A program made the position numbers and the translations under genes. A model generated the notes under the pieces. The model did no database searches. It was not told the origin of the DNA and saw nothing but the letters and a program-made list of their open reading frames with translations. Positions 24,809-33,381 of a stretch of 64,000 nt of DNA are shown one piece after another. Source of the stretch: Flavobacterium flevense (GTDB lineage: Bacteria > Bacteroidota > Bacteroidia > Flavobacteriales > Flavobacteriaceae); assembly GCF_900142775.1 (NCBI RefSeq), contig NZ_FRCC01000008.1:1-64000 (forward strand), in the 5' to 3' direction. Within the stretch, counting starts at the first letter, position 1. Each line of letters begins with the position of its first letter.

Positions 24809-25873
24809 CTAAAGATAAATGCATCCGGAACTATGATCCTTTTTTGCACCGGTTACACTGCTTAAAGTATTGATTTCGTCCCGGAGTTTTAAGACGCCCA
24901 GCAAAGCAAAAATTAAGGCTTCCTTAAATTCCAGAATTTTGGATTCGGGGATTACAATTTCCATTTCAGGCAAATGATTCTGGATTTCTCCAATAAGAAA
25001 TTCATTGTATGCGCCACCACCGGTAATTAGCATATTTCCTTTTTTGATTGGTAAAGCTAAAGCTGTTTGCAACGCAATATGTTCGGTAAAAGTTCTCATT
25101 TTGTCTTCAATGGAAATTGCATAGCTTTCGATTATGGGTAAAACAATTTCTTTTACAAATTCAAAACCTAATGACTTTGGGTGTTTTTTTCGATAAAAAT
25201 CCAAACTATTTAACGCTTCTAATAATTCAGGATTGATTTTTCCTGTTTTCGAAATTTGGCCTTTATCGTCATAATTCAATCCTAATTGATTGGCATAGAA
25301 ATTCAAAACGGTGTTTACAGGCGAAATATCAAAAGCAATTCTTTGATTATTTTTTTCGAAAGATACATTCGAAAATCCTCCTAAATTCATACAATAATCA
25401 TAGTTTGAAAACAAAATTTGATCTCCAATAGGTACTAACGGAGCGCCCTGACCGCCTAGCTGTACATCCTGAATTCTAAAATCACAAACAACTTTTTGTT
25501 GGGTCAAAGCTGCCATTTCGGGTAGGTTTCCTATCTGAAGTGTATACCCATTTTGAGGCTGGTGCAAAATAGTGTGTCCGTGAGAACAAACTGCATCAAG
25601 ATTCGCTATTTTATGTTTTTCGATAAAATCTACAATGATTTTTGAAAGCAGTTGGGTGTAATTTTTATTTAAGATTTCGAGATTTTCTTTCGAAAAATCT
25701 ACTGCTAATTTCAATTGGTTGACCCAATCCTTACTGTAAGCGACAGTTTCGGCTTCCTGAATTTCAAAATGCCATTGTTCTTCTTTTATTTCAAACTGAA
25801 TATGTGCTAAATCAACACCGTCAAGTGAAGTGCCGGACATGACACCAATTACATTATAAAAATTTTTCTTCAT
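24809..25873 (-). CDS. anmK: Anhydro-N-acetylmuramic acid kinase
   Basis: AnmK phosphorylates and opens 1,6-anhydro-MurNAc to MurNAc-6-phosphate during cell-wall recycling. The 354-residue protein has the family opening GVMSGTSLDGVDLA at residues 10-23, then CSHGHTILHQP and LNLGGFSNV-type segments, and a late ITGGGAYN motif. It is slightly shorter than proteobacterial enzymes. It is divergent from the acyl-CoA dehydrogenase gene and probably has its own transcript. mpl, another recycling gene, occurs at 58611. Confidence 0.95.
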   Translation of the reverse strand: MKKNFYNVIGVMSGTSLDGVDLAHIQFEIKEEQWHFEIQEAETVAYSKDWVNQLKLAVDFSKENLEILNKNYTQLLSKIIVDFIEKHKIANLDAVCSHGHTILHQPQNGYTLQIGNLPEMAALTQQKVVCDFRIQDVQLGGQGAPLVPIGDQILFSNYDYCMNLGGFSNVSFEKNNQRIAFDISPVNTVLNFYANQLGLNYDDKGQISKTGKINPELLEALNSLDFYRKKHPKSLGFEFVKEIVLPIIESYAISIEDKMRTFTEHIALQTALALPIKKGNMLITGGGAYNEFLIGEIQNHLPEMEIVIPESKILEFKEALIFALLGVLKLRDEINTLSSVTGAKKDHSSGCIYL

Positions 25874-26028
25874 CGAAAGAGAATTGCAGGCAATTAAAAT
25901 ATTAAAAACTTAAATTGTATTTTTAAAATAAAAGTAAGTAAATTTAGAAAACACTAAAGCATTAAACCAAGATTCTGCATGGAATTTTATTTTCTATGTT
26001 TTTAGTATTAATTATAAAAAGAGTTGTT

Positions 26029-27168
26029 ATGGATTTTAATTTGACCGAAGAACAAAAAATGATTCAGCAAGCCGCCAGAGATTTTGCTCAAAATGAATTA
26101 TTGCCGGGAGTTGTAGAAAGAGATGAGTTCTCTAAATTCCCAACCGAACAAGTCAAAAAAATGGCCGAACTGGGTTTTTTAGGAATGATGGTCGATCCTA
26201 AATACGGCGGTTCGGGTATGGACAATGTGTCTTATGTTTTAGTGTTGAGCGAAATTGCAAAAGTGGATGCTTCGGCTGCAGTGATTATGTCCGTAAACAA
26301 TTCTTTAGTTTGTGCAGGAATGGAGAAGTATTGCAGTGAAGAGCAAAAACAAAAATATTTAGTTCCGCTGGCCAAAGGGGATATTATTGGTGCTTTTTGC
26401 CTTTCGGAACCTAATGCGGGATCTGATGCTACTTCGCAAAAAACAACAGCCATTGATAAAGGAGATTACTATTTGTTAAACGGAACAAAAAACTGGATTA
26501 CTAATGGTTCAACCGCTTCTACTTATATTGTAATGGCGCAAACGCATCCTGAAAAAGGACATAAAGGAATCAATGCATTTCTGGTTGAAAAAGGCTGGGA
26601 AGGTTTTACTATTGGTCCTAAAGAAAAGAAAATGGGAATCCGTGGTTCCGATACGCATTCTTTGCATTTTAATGATGTGAAAATTCCAAAAGAAAACAGA
26701 ATAGGAGAGGACGGTTTTGGTTTTCATTTTGCCATGGCGGTTTTAAATGGCGGTCGAATCGGGATTGCTTCTCAGGCCTTAGGTATAGCTACCGGTGCTT
26801 ATGAATTAGCGTTGAAATATTCGCATGTGCGGGAATCTTTTGGAAAAGAAATTTTTCAGCACCAGGCTATTGCTTTTAAATTAGTAGATATGGCAACCCA
26901 GATTATGGCGGCAAAAATGCTGTGTTTGAAAGCCGCTTCAGAAAAAGATGCCGGAATGGATATTACTCAATCAGGTGCGATGGCTAAATTATTTGCTTCA
27001 CAAACTGCTATGGATGTAACGATTGAAGCCGTACAAATTCACGGTGGAAATGGCTATGTAGCCGAATACCATGTGGAACGCATGATGCGCGATGCTAAAA
27101 TTACCCAAATCTATGAGGGTACTTCGGAAATTCAACGAATTGTCATCTCGCGGACATTAACTTCTTAA
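26029..27168 (+). CDS. Acyl-CoA dehydrogenase, short-chain (butyryl-CoA type)
   Basis: The 380-residue protein has the full acyl-CoA dehydrogenase fold. It shows the FAD/substrate signature GAFCLSEPNAGSD, the central GIRGSDTHSLHFNDV, and the catalytic glutamate at about 364 in IYEGTSEIQR. It forms the alpha-beta double bond in fatty acid or branched amino acid breakdown. The start at 26029 (MDFNLTEEQKMI) is chosen because it is the family start; an upstream ATG at 25996 adds 11 unrelated hydrophobic residues. A Crp-type regulator follows after 35 bases. Confidence 0.95.
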   Translation: MDFNLTEEQKMIQQAARDFAQNELLPGVVERDEFSKFPTEQVKKMAELGFLGMMVDPKYGGSGMDNVSYVLVLSEIAKVDASAAVIMSVNNSLVCAGMEKYCSEEQKQKYLVPLAKGDIIGAFCLSEPNAGSDATSQKTTAIDKGDYYLLNGTKNWITNGSTASTYIVMAQTHPEKGHKGINAFLVEKGWEGFTIGPKEKKMGIRGSDTHSLHFNDVKIPKENRIGEDGFGFHFAMAVLNGGRIGIASQALGIATGAYELALKYSHVRESFGKEIFQHQAIAFKLVDMATQIMAAKMLCLKAASEKDAGMDITQSGAMAKLFASQTAMDVTIEAVQIHGGNGYVAEYHVERMMRDAKITQIYEGTSEIQRIVISRTLTS

Positions 27169-27203
27169 AATAGCAATTACTTTTATCCCAAAGTTCCCTT
27201 TTT

Positions 27204-27881
27204 ATGTATGAAGATTTAAAATATTGGTACCTGCGAGATCACAAATTGTTCAGGACGTTGAGTTTTGCTCAAATCAGACAATTGTGTATTATTACCGGTT
27301 TCAAGAAAGCCAATAAGGGAGAAATTATTTATTTCTCTTCATCAGATGTGCCAAGAATTTTTCTCCTTAAAAAAGGAAATATTAAAATTGTAGCCGTTGA
27401 TGAAGAAGGCAATGAGACGATTAAAGATATTATTCAAAAAGGTGATTTGTTTGGCGAATTGACTTTAGAAAATGATTTTGAATCTAATGAATATGCTAAA
27501 GTACTCTCAGATGATGTAGTAATTTGCAGTTTTTTAATGTCCGATTTTGAAGATTTACTATTAAAAAATCCCAGTTTGGCACTTTCTTATACCAAATTCG
27601 TGGGTTTAAAAATGAAACGCATAAAAAATAGTTATGCTAATTTAGTTTCCAAAGATGCTAAAACCAGATTGTATCAGTTTTTAAAAGATTGGGCTGAGAA
27701 AGAAGGCAAGCAGGAAGGCAATAAAATAACTCTGGAAAATTATCTGACTCAAACGGATATTGCCCAAATTATATGTACTTCCAGACAAACGGCAACCCAA
27801 TTGCTGAATGAAATGGAATCCCGGGGAATGTTGCTGTATAACAGAAGAGAAATTATAATTACGGATGTTACCCAATTGTAG
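27204..27881 (+). CDS. Crp/Fnr-family transcription regulator
   Basis: The 225-residue protein has an N-terminal cyclic-nucleotide-binding-like beta-roll (VPRIFLLKKGNIKIVAVDEEG and GDLFGELTLEN), a long dimerisation helix, and a C-terminal winged helix-turn-helix (TQTDIAQIICTSRQTATQLL). There is no cysteine cluster of the Fnr type, so an iron-sulfur cofactor is unlikely; the effector is unknown. It lies just upstream of the redox-like operon beginning at 27961 and may control it. Confidence 0.93.
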   Translation: MYEDLKYWYLRDHKLFRTLSFAQIRQLCIITGFKKANKGEIIYFSSSDVPRIFLLKKGNIKIVAVDEEGNETIKDIIQKGDLFGELTLENDFESNEYAKVLSDDVVICSFLMSDFEDLLLKNPSLALSYTKFVGLKMKRIKNSYANLVSKDAKTRLYQFLKDWAEKEGKQEGNKITLENYLTQTDIAQIICTSRQTATQLLNEMESRGMLLYNRREIIITDVTQL

Positions 27882-27960
27882 TTTTTTAATCGAACTGTAA
27901 ACTAGCCGACAATAAGCAGTTTAAAACGATGTTACCTTTACTTTAAATAAAAATAATATT

Positions 27961-28560
27961 ATGAAAAAAATAATCAGCTTCGTTTTGTTAGTGATCGGTT
28001 TTGCAGGGAATGCTCAAAGCAATTTGCCACAATCAGCCACCGATATTGCCCCTTTATTAATAGGAGAAAAAATTCCTAATAGTACTTTAAAATTAATTGA
28101 TGGAAATGCCGTTTCTTTAAAATCGGTTTTGGATAAAAAAAGAACTATTTTGGTTTTTTATCGGGGTGGTTGGTGTCCATATTGTAATTTGCATTTGGCA
28201 GCCTTGGGCGAAGCCGAAAAAGAATTACTGGATTTAGGTTACCAGATTGTGGCTGTAAGTCCTGACGCTCCAAAAAACCTGAAAGTTACTGAAGAAAAAG
28301 ACAAAGTAAATTATCTTTTGTTGTCTGATAGTAATGGAGATTTGGCAAAAGCCATGGGAATTGCTTTTCAGGCGCCTCTTTTATACAAACCTGTTATAGC
28401 TAAAGGTTCGGATGGTGTGAATAATAATTTTTTGCCTGTTCCTTCGGTTTTTATTGTAAATTTAGACGGCGAAATTGAATTTGAACACATTACACCGGAT
28501 TACAAACACCGAATTTCGAATGAACTTTTAGTTGCTGCTGCTCAATCTTTAAAAAATTAG
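27961..28560 (+). CDS. Exported peroxiredoxin-like protein (AhpC/TSA, thioredoxin fold)
   Basis: The 199-residue protein has a signal peptide (about 1-19, ending GNAQS) and a thioredoxin fold with GGWCPYCNLH, where Cys72 and Cys75 form a CxxC pair. It belongs to the AhpC/TSA superfamily and probably reduces peroxides or disulfides in the periplasm. TACCTTTA at 27933-27940 is one base off the -7 consensus. It is the first of six tightly packed genes; the next starts 2 bases after its stop. Confidence 0.88.
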   Translation: MKKIISFVLLVIGFAGNAQSNLPQSATDIAPLLIGEKIPNSTLKLIDGNAVSLKSVLDKKRTILVFYRGGWCPYCNLHLAALGEAEKELLDLGYQIVAVSPDAPKNLKVTEEKDKVNYLLLSDSNGDLAKAMGIAFQAPLLYKPVIAKGSDGVNNNFLPVPSVFIVNLDGEIEFEHITPDYKHRISNELLVAAAQSLKN

Positions 28561-28562
28561 TC

Positions 28563-28949
28563 GTGAAAGCTGTGTTTACTTGGTTCTTACGGTTTTTTGT
28601 TGCTGTAATTTTATTGCAAACGCTTTATTTTAAATTTACAGCTGCAGCAGAGAGTGTGTATATTTTTTCGAAATTAGGAATGGAACCTTATGGACGAATT
28701 GCAACCGGAATTTTTGAACTCGTTGCAGCCGTTTTAATTTTGATGCCCAGAACAACAATTTTTGGAGCATTATTGGGTTTAGGATTAATGATTGGGGCGG
28801 TAGTTTCTCATATTTTTGTTTTGGGCATAGAAGTTCAAAATGATGGAGGAACTCTTTTTATGTTAGCACTTTTAGTATTAATTAATTGTGCGGTTTTAAT
28901 TTATAAAGATAAAAGTAAGTGGTCTGATTTGTTGATTTTAAAATTTTAA
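28563..28949 (+). CDS. DoxX-family membrane protein
   Basis: The 128-residue protein has four transmembrane helices and the DoxX-like pattern LQTLYFKFTAAAESVYIF then GIFELVAAVLILMPRT. It starts with GTG at 28563, 2 bases after the preceding stop; no upstream ATG is available. DoxX proteins in other bacteria associate with redox proteins at the membrane, for example in thiol stress responses. Placement after the peroxiredoxin-like gene supports a redox-linked role here, but the substrate is unknown. Confidence 0.85.
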   Translation: MKAVFTWFLRFFVAVILLQTLYFKFTAAAESVYIFSKLGMEPYGRIATGIFELVAAVLILMPRTTIFGALLGLGLMIGAVVSHIFVLGIEVQNDGGTLFMLALLVLINCAVLIYKDKSKWSDLLILKF

Positions 28950-28950
28950 T

Positions 28951-29439
28951 ATGCTTCTACCATCCATAAATAAAAGTTTGAATGAATTGGTCAATTTGTT
29001 AAGGCAATTGTCAAAAGATGATTTTACAAATCCCTGTCCGGAATTGAGTTATGCCAGTATAGGCGAACATTGCAGGCACATTATAGAAATGTTTCAGTGT
29101 TTAGAAAATCAACTGGATTCAGGAATAATTAATTATGATCATCGGGAACGCAATCAATGGATTCAGACTGATGTGGAATATGCAATTAAACAAATTGAAG
29201 CTATTCAAAACGGACTAAGGAATGAAAATAAAAACCTCGAATTACAGCAGTTTATTGAAGGCGAAGAAATTAGGATTCAAAGTAATTATTTTAGAGAGTT
29301 ACTCTATAATTTAGAACATTGTATCCATCATCAGGCGTTTATAAAAGTCGCGGTTTTAAAATTTGAAAATATAAATGTCGATGCTAATTTTGGGGTGGCC
29401 CGTTCTACTATCGAATTCAGAAAAAAATGTGTACAGTAA
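28951..29439 (+). CDS. DinB-like (YfiT/DinB) family protein
   Basis: The 162-residue helical protein carries histidines in GEHCRHI (His40, His43) and EHCIHHQ (His123, His126, His127), placed like the metal-binding triad of the DinB/YfiT superfamily. Characterised members include bacillithiol and mycothiol S-transferases and metal-dependent hydrolases. It starts 1 base after the DoxX gene and overlaps the next gene by 13 bases, so translation is probably coupled. The substrate is not known. Confidence 0.8.
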   Translation: MLLPSINKSLNELVNLLRQLSKDDFTNPCPELSYASIGEHCRHIIEMFQCLENQLDSGIINYDHRERNQWIQTDVEYAIKQIEAIQNGLRNENKNLELQQFIEGEEIRIQSNYFRELLYNLEHCIHHQAFIKVAVLKFENINVDANFGVARSTIEFRKKCVQ

Positions 29440-30137
29440 GTTTTGTAAATAGTGAAGGCAGAATTTTTATTACTTCTAACAGGGATGAGAACATTATCAG
29501 ACCCAGTGCCATTCCTCCAAAAAATTATACCGTAAAAGGCAAGAATGTGATTTTTCCAAAAGATCCAAAAGCAGGAGGAACCTGGTATATTGTGGATGAA
29601 GAAGGAACCGTGCTTGTTCTGCTAAATGGAGCTGAAGAAAAGCATGAAAGGAAATCTTCTTATCGAAAAAGTCGTGGTTTGATTGTTTTAGAGTTGATGA
29701 GTGAAAATTCACCAAAGGATTTTTGGGAGCAAATAGATTTGGAAAACATCGAACCTTTTACATTGGTTTTGTTTCAGAATAACCAATTGTTTCAGCTGCG
29801 TTGGAATGGAACCAACAAAGAAAAATTAGTTTTGGATCCCAATAAAAAACACATTTGGTCGTCATCAACGTTGTATTCGAACTCCATTAGAAAAGAAAGA
29901 GCCGATTTATTTTATGCGTTTTTAGAAAATAAAGGATTACTTTCGGAAACGGATATGTATCAGTTTCATCGTTATGCCGATCAGGAAAATACTGAGAATG
30001 GGTTGGTTATTAATCGAAATGGAGAAACTAAAACCCTGAGCATTACCCAATCGATAATTGAAAAAAATAAAGTGTCAATACTGCATTATGATTTGATTAC
30101 CAATGAAGATTTTTCAACTTCGTTTATAATTGTTTGA
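29427..30137 (+). CDS. NRDE-family (TANGO2-like) protein
   Basis: The 236-residue protein starts MCTVSF and contains the defining NRDE motif in TSNRDENIIRP near residue 17, followed by GGTWYIVDEEG. These features define the NRDE/TANGO2 family, which resembles N-terminal-nucleophile hydrolases with Cys2 as the candidate nucleophile. Its biochemical role is unsettled; in other organisms it is linked to haem or lipid metabolism. The start overlaps the preceding DinB-like gene by 13 bases. Confidence 0.9.
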   Translation: MCTVSFVNSEGRIFITSNRDENIIRPSAIPPKNYTVKGKNVIFPKDPKAGGTWYIVDEEGTVLVLLNGAEEKHERKSSYRKSRGLIVLELMSENSPKDFWEQIDLENIEPFTLVLFQNNQLFQLRWNGTNKEKLVLDPNKKHIWSSSTLYSNSIRKERADLFYAFLENKGLLSETDMYQFHRYADQENTENGLVINRNGETKTLSITQSIIEKNKVSILHYDLITNEDFSTSFIIV

Positions 30138-30168
30138 TACCACCACCGGATTGTTAAGATTTAAGAAA

Positions 30169-31203
30169 ATGAAATTACTGCTGCATAAAATTTTTCATTG
30201 GGAATATTGGCCTTTTCAAGTGGTTTATATTCCCATTTACTTTCTCTGGGGGTACTATGCCATTCGGGCAAAATCGCTTTTTTTCTTCAATGCTTCCAAT
30301 CCTGGAATTAAAAATGGCGGATTTATGATGGAATCTAAAAAAGCCATTTATAATTTAATTCCACAACAATATTATCCTAAAACGGAGTTGATAACCGAAA
30401 GAACTTCTTTGGCAGCAATTCAAAATATAATTGAAAAATCAGGAATTCAATTTCCATTAATTGCAAAACCGGATATTGGTTTGCGTGGTTCGGGCGTGAA
30501 AAAAATCAACAGTATTGCCGAATTGAATCAGTATGCACAAAAAGCTAATTTTGATTTTTTATTGCAGGATTTGATTCCGTATGAAAATGAAGTTGGTATT
30601 TTTTATGTGCGTTATCCCAATGAAAATAAAGGAAAAATTACCGGAATTGTTTCCAAGGAGTTTTTAATTGTGACAGGTGATGGAATTTCGACAATAGAAA
30701 CTTTGATAAGAGCAAATCCAAGATTTGAGTTGCAATTAGCCTCTTTACAAAAAGAATACGGAACACAACTCTCAGAAGTTTTAAAAACAGGAGAGAAGCG
30801 CAATTTAGTTCCCTATGGTAATCATGCCCGTGGGGCTAAATTTATAGATGGCAGCCATTGGATTTCTCCAAAGTTAGAAGCGACTATGGACGTGATTTGT
30901 TCGCAAATTCCGGATTTCTTTTTTGGAAGATTGGATGTGATGTATGCAACAATGGGAGAATTAGAAGCGGGGAAAAACTTTGCCATTGTGGAGTTAAATG
31001 GTGCTGCCAGCGAACCAACGCATATTTATGATCCTGCTCATTCAGTATTTTTTGCATGGAAAGAACTAGCCCGACACATTACCTATATGTATGAAATTAG
31101 TGTGTTAAATAATAAAAAAGGCGTTCCGTTTTTGACCCATAAGGAAGGAATGAAAGAATACCGGTTGCATCTGGAGCAAAGCAATAAAATTATAAATTTC
31201 TAA
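30169..31203 (+). CDS. ATP-grasp ligase of the D-Ala-D-Ala ligase superfamily
   Basis: The 344-residue protein has an N-terminal hydrophobic part (WPFQVVYIPIYFLWGYYAI) and an ATP-grasp domain (PLIAKPDIGLRGSGVKKI, then DFLLQDLIPYENEVGIFYVR and the metal-binding VELNGAASEPTH). Such enzymes join a carboxylate to an amine or thiol using ATP. The start at 30169 (MKLLLHKIF) is chosen over an upstream TTG that lies in the preceding gene. A LysE-type exporter follows after 2 bases, suggesting that the product may be exported. Confidence 0.85.
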   Translation: MKLLLHKIFHWEYWPFQVVYIPIYFLWGYYAIRAKSLFFFNASNPGIKNGGFMMESKKAIYNLIPQQYYPKTELITERTSLAAIQNIIEKSGIQFPLIAKPDIGLRGSGVKKINSIAELNQYAQKANFDFLLQDLIPYENEVGIFYVRYPNENKGKITGIVSKEFLIVTGDGISTIETLIRANPRFELQLASLQKEYGTQLSEVLKTGEKRNLVPYGNHARGAKFIDGSHWISPKLEATMDVICSQIPDFFFGRLDVMYATMGELEAGKNFAIVELNGAASEPTHIYDPAHSVFFAWKELARHITYMYEISVLNNKKGVPFLTHKEGMKEYRLHLEQSNKIINF

Positions 31204-31205
31204 TT

Positions 31206-31877
31206 ATGAGAATCATTCAAAACATAGCCGTTGGGTTTACGGTGAGTTTTTTAGGCTCGTTGCCATTGGGTTTTTTGAATATTGTGGGGCTTGAAGTATA
31301 TGCTGAACTGGGTCTGGAATCTTTAGTTTGGTATATTTTGGGCGTTATTTTTATAGAAGCTTTTGTTGCTTATTATACTTTAATTTTTGCAAATCAACTG
31401 GTTCAGAATAAAAAATTGATGAAAAGTATCGAGATTTTTGGGGTTTTCTTTTTGTTACTTGTTGCTTTTATTTTTTATCAAAAATCATCCGATACAGTTC
31501 ATGGCGAAAGTTACTTAGATTCCTATTTGCAATGGCCTGTTTTTGGGATAGGTGTTTTTTTGAGCTGCCTTAATTTTTTACAAATTCCATTCTGGCTGGC
31601 CTGGAACCTTTATTTTCTTAATGGTAATTACATTAGTATTTATAAGCGGTTGAAATTTTATTATGTAGGCGGGACGATGGTTGGCGTTTTCTTTGGGATG
31701 CTGTTTATTATTTACTTTTTGGATAAAATCCACAAGCAAATTGCCTTTTTAACCGATTATATGATACCGGTAATTATTCCCGTTTTCTTTGTTTTTATGG
31801 CGGGATTTCAAGGGTATAAAGTACATAGAAAGTACTTTTCTAATAAAATAGCTTTAGACGAAAAGGAAACCGACTAG
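31206..31877 (+). CDS. LysE-family transporter
   Basis: The 223-residue protein has six predicted transmembrane segments and begins like LysE/RhtB exporters (GFTVSFLGSLPLGFLNIVGLEVY). Members export amino acids or small peptides. It is the last of the six-gene run and directly follows the ATP-grasp ligase. The SDR gene after it has its own promoter box, so the operon probably ends here, although no strong terminator is visible. Confidence 0.85.
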   Translation: MRIIQNIAVGFTVSFLGSLPLGFLNIVGLEVYAELGLESLVWYILGVIFIEAFVAYYTLIFANQLVQNKKLMKSIEIFGVFFLLLVAFIFYQKSSDTVHGESYLDSYLQWPVFGIGVFLSCLNFLQIPFWLAWNLYFLNGNYISIYKRLKFYYVGGTMVGVFFGMLFIIYFLDKIHKQIAFLTDYMIPVIIPVFFVFMAGFQGYKVHRKYFSNKIALDEKETD

Positions 31878-31892
31878 TTCATTGATTTTGTT

Positions 31893-31900
31893 TATTTTTG
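31893..31900 (+). promoter_or_regulatory. -7 box four bases before the SDR start codon
   Basis: TATTTTTG matches TAnnTTTG. With the usual distance, transcription would begin about 31904, one base before the ATG at 31905, so the mRNA would be essentially leaderless. Confidence 0.5.
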
Positions 31901-31904
31901 TGGC

Positions 31905-32582
31905 ATGAAGAAAATTATTATCACAGGAACCAGCAGAGGAATCGGCTTTGAATTGGCTTTAATGTTTGCTAATGCAGGACATCAGGTTTTGGCTCTTTCG
32001 AGAAAAACACCTCAGGAATTAATTTTAAATGAAAATATTACGTGTCTTTCGGTTGATTTAGCTCATGAATCCGATTTAGAACAAGTGGAACAATTTCTTT
32101 CTACAACCTGGAAACAAGTTGATGCTGTGATTCACAATGCAGGTAGTTTAATTTGCAAACCTTTCGAAACCTTAACGCAAACTGATTTTGAAAATGTATA
32201 TAAAGTCAATGTTTTTGGGGTTGCTAATCTGACTCGTATTTGTATTCCGTTTTTACAAAAAGGAAGCCATGTGGTAACGATCAGTTCTATGGGAGGTGTT
32301 CAGGGAAGTTTGAAATTTGCCGGACTTGCCGCTTATAGTTCAAGCAAAGGAGCTGTAATCACACTTTCGGAATTATTGGCTGAAGAATATAAAGAACGTG
32401 GTATTTCCTTTAATGTTTTAGCGCTGGGAGCCGTTCAGACGGAAATGTTAGAAGAAGCTTTTCCGGGTTATCAGGCACCTATTTCGGCAGCAGGAATGGC
32501 AACTTATATTTATGATTTTACACTAAACGGAAATAACTATTTTAACGGAAAAGTATTAGAAGTTTCAACGACTAATCCTTAA
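31905..32582 (+). CDS. Short-chain dehydrogenase/reductase
   Basis: The 225-residue protein is a classical SDR. The cofactor motif TGTSRGIG is at residues 7-14, NAG at 78-80, the catalytic serine near 127, and YxxxK as Tyr144-Lys148. It is an NAD(P)-dependent oxidoreductase; the substrate is not predictable. The lack of an acidic residue after the second strand (ALSRKTP) suggests NADPH preference. A -7 box directly precedes the start codon. Confidence 0.92.
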   Translation: MKKIIITGTSRGIGFELALMFANAGHQVLALSRKTPQELILNENITCLSVDLAHESDLEQVEQFLSTTWKQVDAVIHNAGSLICKPFETLTQTDFENVYKVNVFGVANLTRICIPFLQKGSHVVTISSMGGVQGSLKFAGLAAYSSSKGAVITLSELLAEEYKERGISFNVLALGAVQTEMLEEAFPGYQAPISAAGMATYIYDFTLNGNNYFNGKVLEVSTTNP

Positions 32583-32685
32583 AAAAAGTTAGAAGTTAAA
32601 AGTCAACAGTTTTAATTGTATGTTTTGGATTAAAATTATACCACTTTTCTATTTTTAATTTTTTCCCTCTAACCTCTAACTTCAA
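32583..32685. repeat. Intergenic words related as inverted microrepeats
   Basis: GTTAGAAGTTAAAAG at the left end and CTCTAACCTCTAACTTC at the right end are built from the same short word on opposite strands. The second lies directly before the TTG start of the SprT-like gene. It is one of several such microrepeat loci in this window. Confidence 0.5.
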
Positions 32686-33294
32686 TTGAGCGATACTTTA
32701 GCAAAATATATTCCTGAGCATGCAGTCAAACCCGTATTTGAGTTGATTGTAGAAAACAGGGTGCATTTAAAAATCGTTAACGAACGCCTGACCCGTCATG
32801 GTGATTACAGAAAAGCAGTAAATGGAAAACACGAAATTACCGTAAACGGAAGTCTGAATAAATACCGGTTTTTAATTACACTTATTCATGAGATTGCACA
32901 TTTAGTGGCTTTTGAAAAATTTGGGCGTAACATCAAACCGCATGGAAACGAATGGAAATATGTTTTTCAGCAATTGATGGTTCCTTACATTCGACCTGAA
33001 ATTTTTCCAAATCAATTGTTGCCTTTGCTGGCAAGGCATTTTAGAAATCCCAGCGCCAGTAGCGATACTGATACTACTTTATCACTTGCTTTGAAACAAT
33101 TTGATCAGCAAAATGAAGATAAAAATTATGTTTTTGAAATCCCTTATGGAAGTATTTTCAGAATCAAAAACGGAAAAATTTTTAAGAAAATAGCCGTTCG
33201 TACCAAACGCTTTGAATGTTTAGAAATTAGTTCCGGAAAGTTGTATTTATTCAATCCAAATGCGGAGGTCGAGTTGATTAAACACAGCAATTAA
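32686..33294 (+). CDS. SprT-like zinc metalloprotease-domain protein
   Basis: The 202-residue protein has the zinc motif HEIAH (His68, Glu69, His72) and a downstream HGNEWK containing the likely third ligand His86, as in SprT/Spartan-like domains. The C-terminal part resembles the basic zinc-ribbon-less tail of bacterial SprT. The start is TTG at 32686: the family N-terminus KYIPEHAVKPVFELI begins at once and no in-frame ATG exists upstream or nearby. The substrate is unknown. Confidence 0.9.
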   Translation: MSDTLAKYIPEHAVKPVFELIVENRVHLKIVNERLTRHGDYRKAVNGKHEITVNGSLNKYRFLITLIHEIAHLVAFEKFGRNIKPHGNEWKYVFQQLMVPYIRPEIFPNQLLPLLARHFRNPSASSDTDTTLSLALKQFDQQNEDKNYVFEIPYGSIFRIKNGKIFKKIAVRTKRFECLEISSGKLYLFNPNAEVELIKHSN

Positions 33295-33314
33295 AAAAAT
33301 AAACTTCAAAATAG

Positions 33315-33361
33315 AAATCCCAAATTCAACTATATTTTATAATTGGAATTTGGGATTTTTT
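33315..33361. terminator. Terminator between SprT-like gene and mlaF
   Basis: A perfect 13-bp stem (33315-33327 with 33346-33358; arm AAATCCCAAATTC) is followed by T residues to 33361. It lies between convergent genes and mainly fits plus-strand termination. Confidence 0.88.
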
Positions 33362-33381
33362 AATTGAAATTTTAAAATGAA

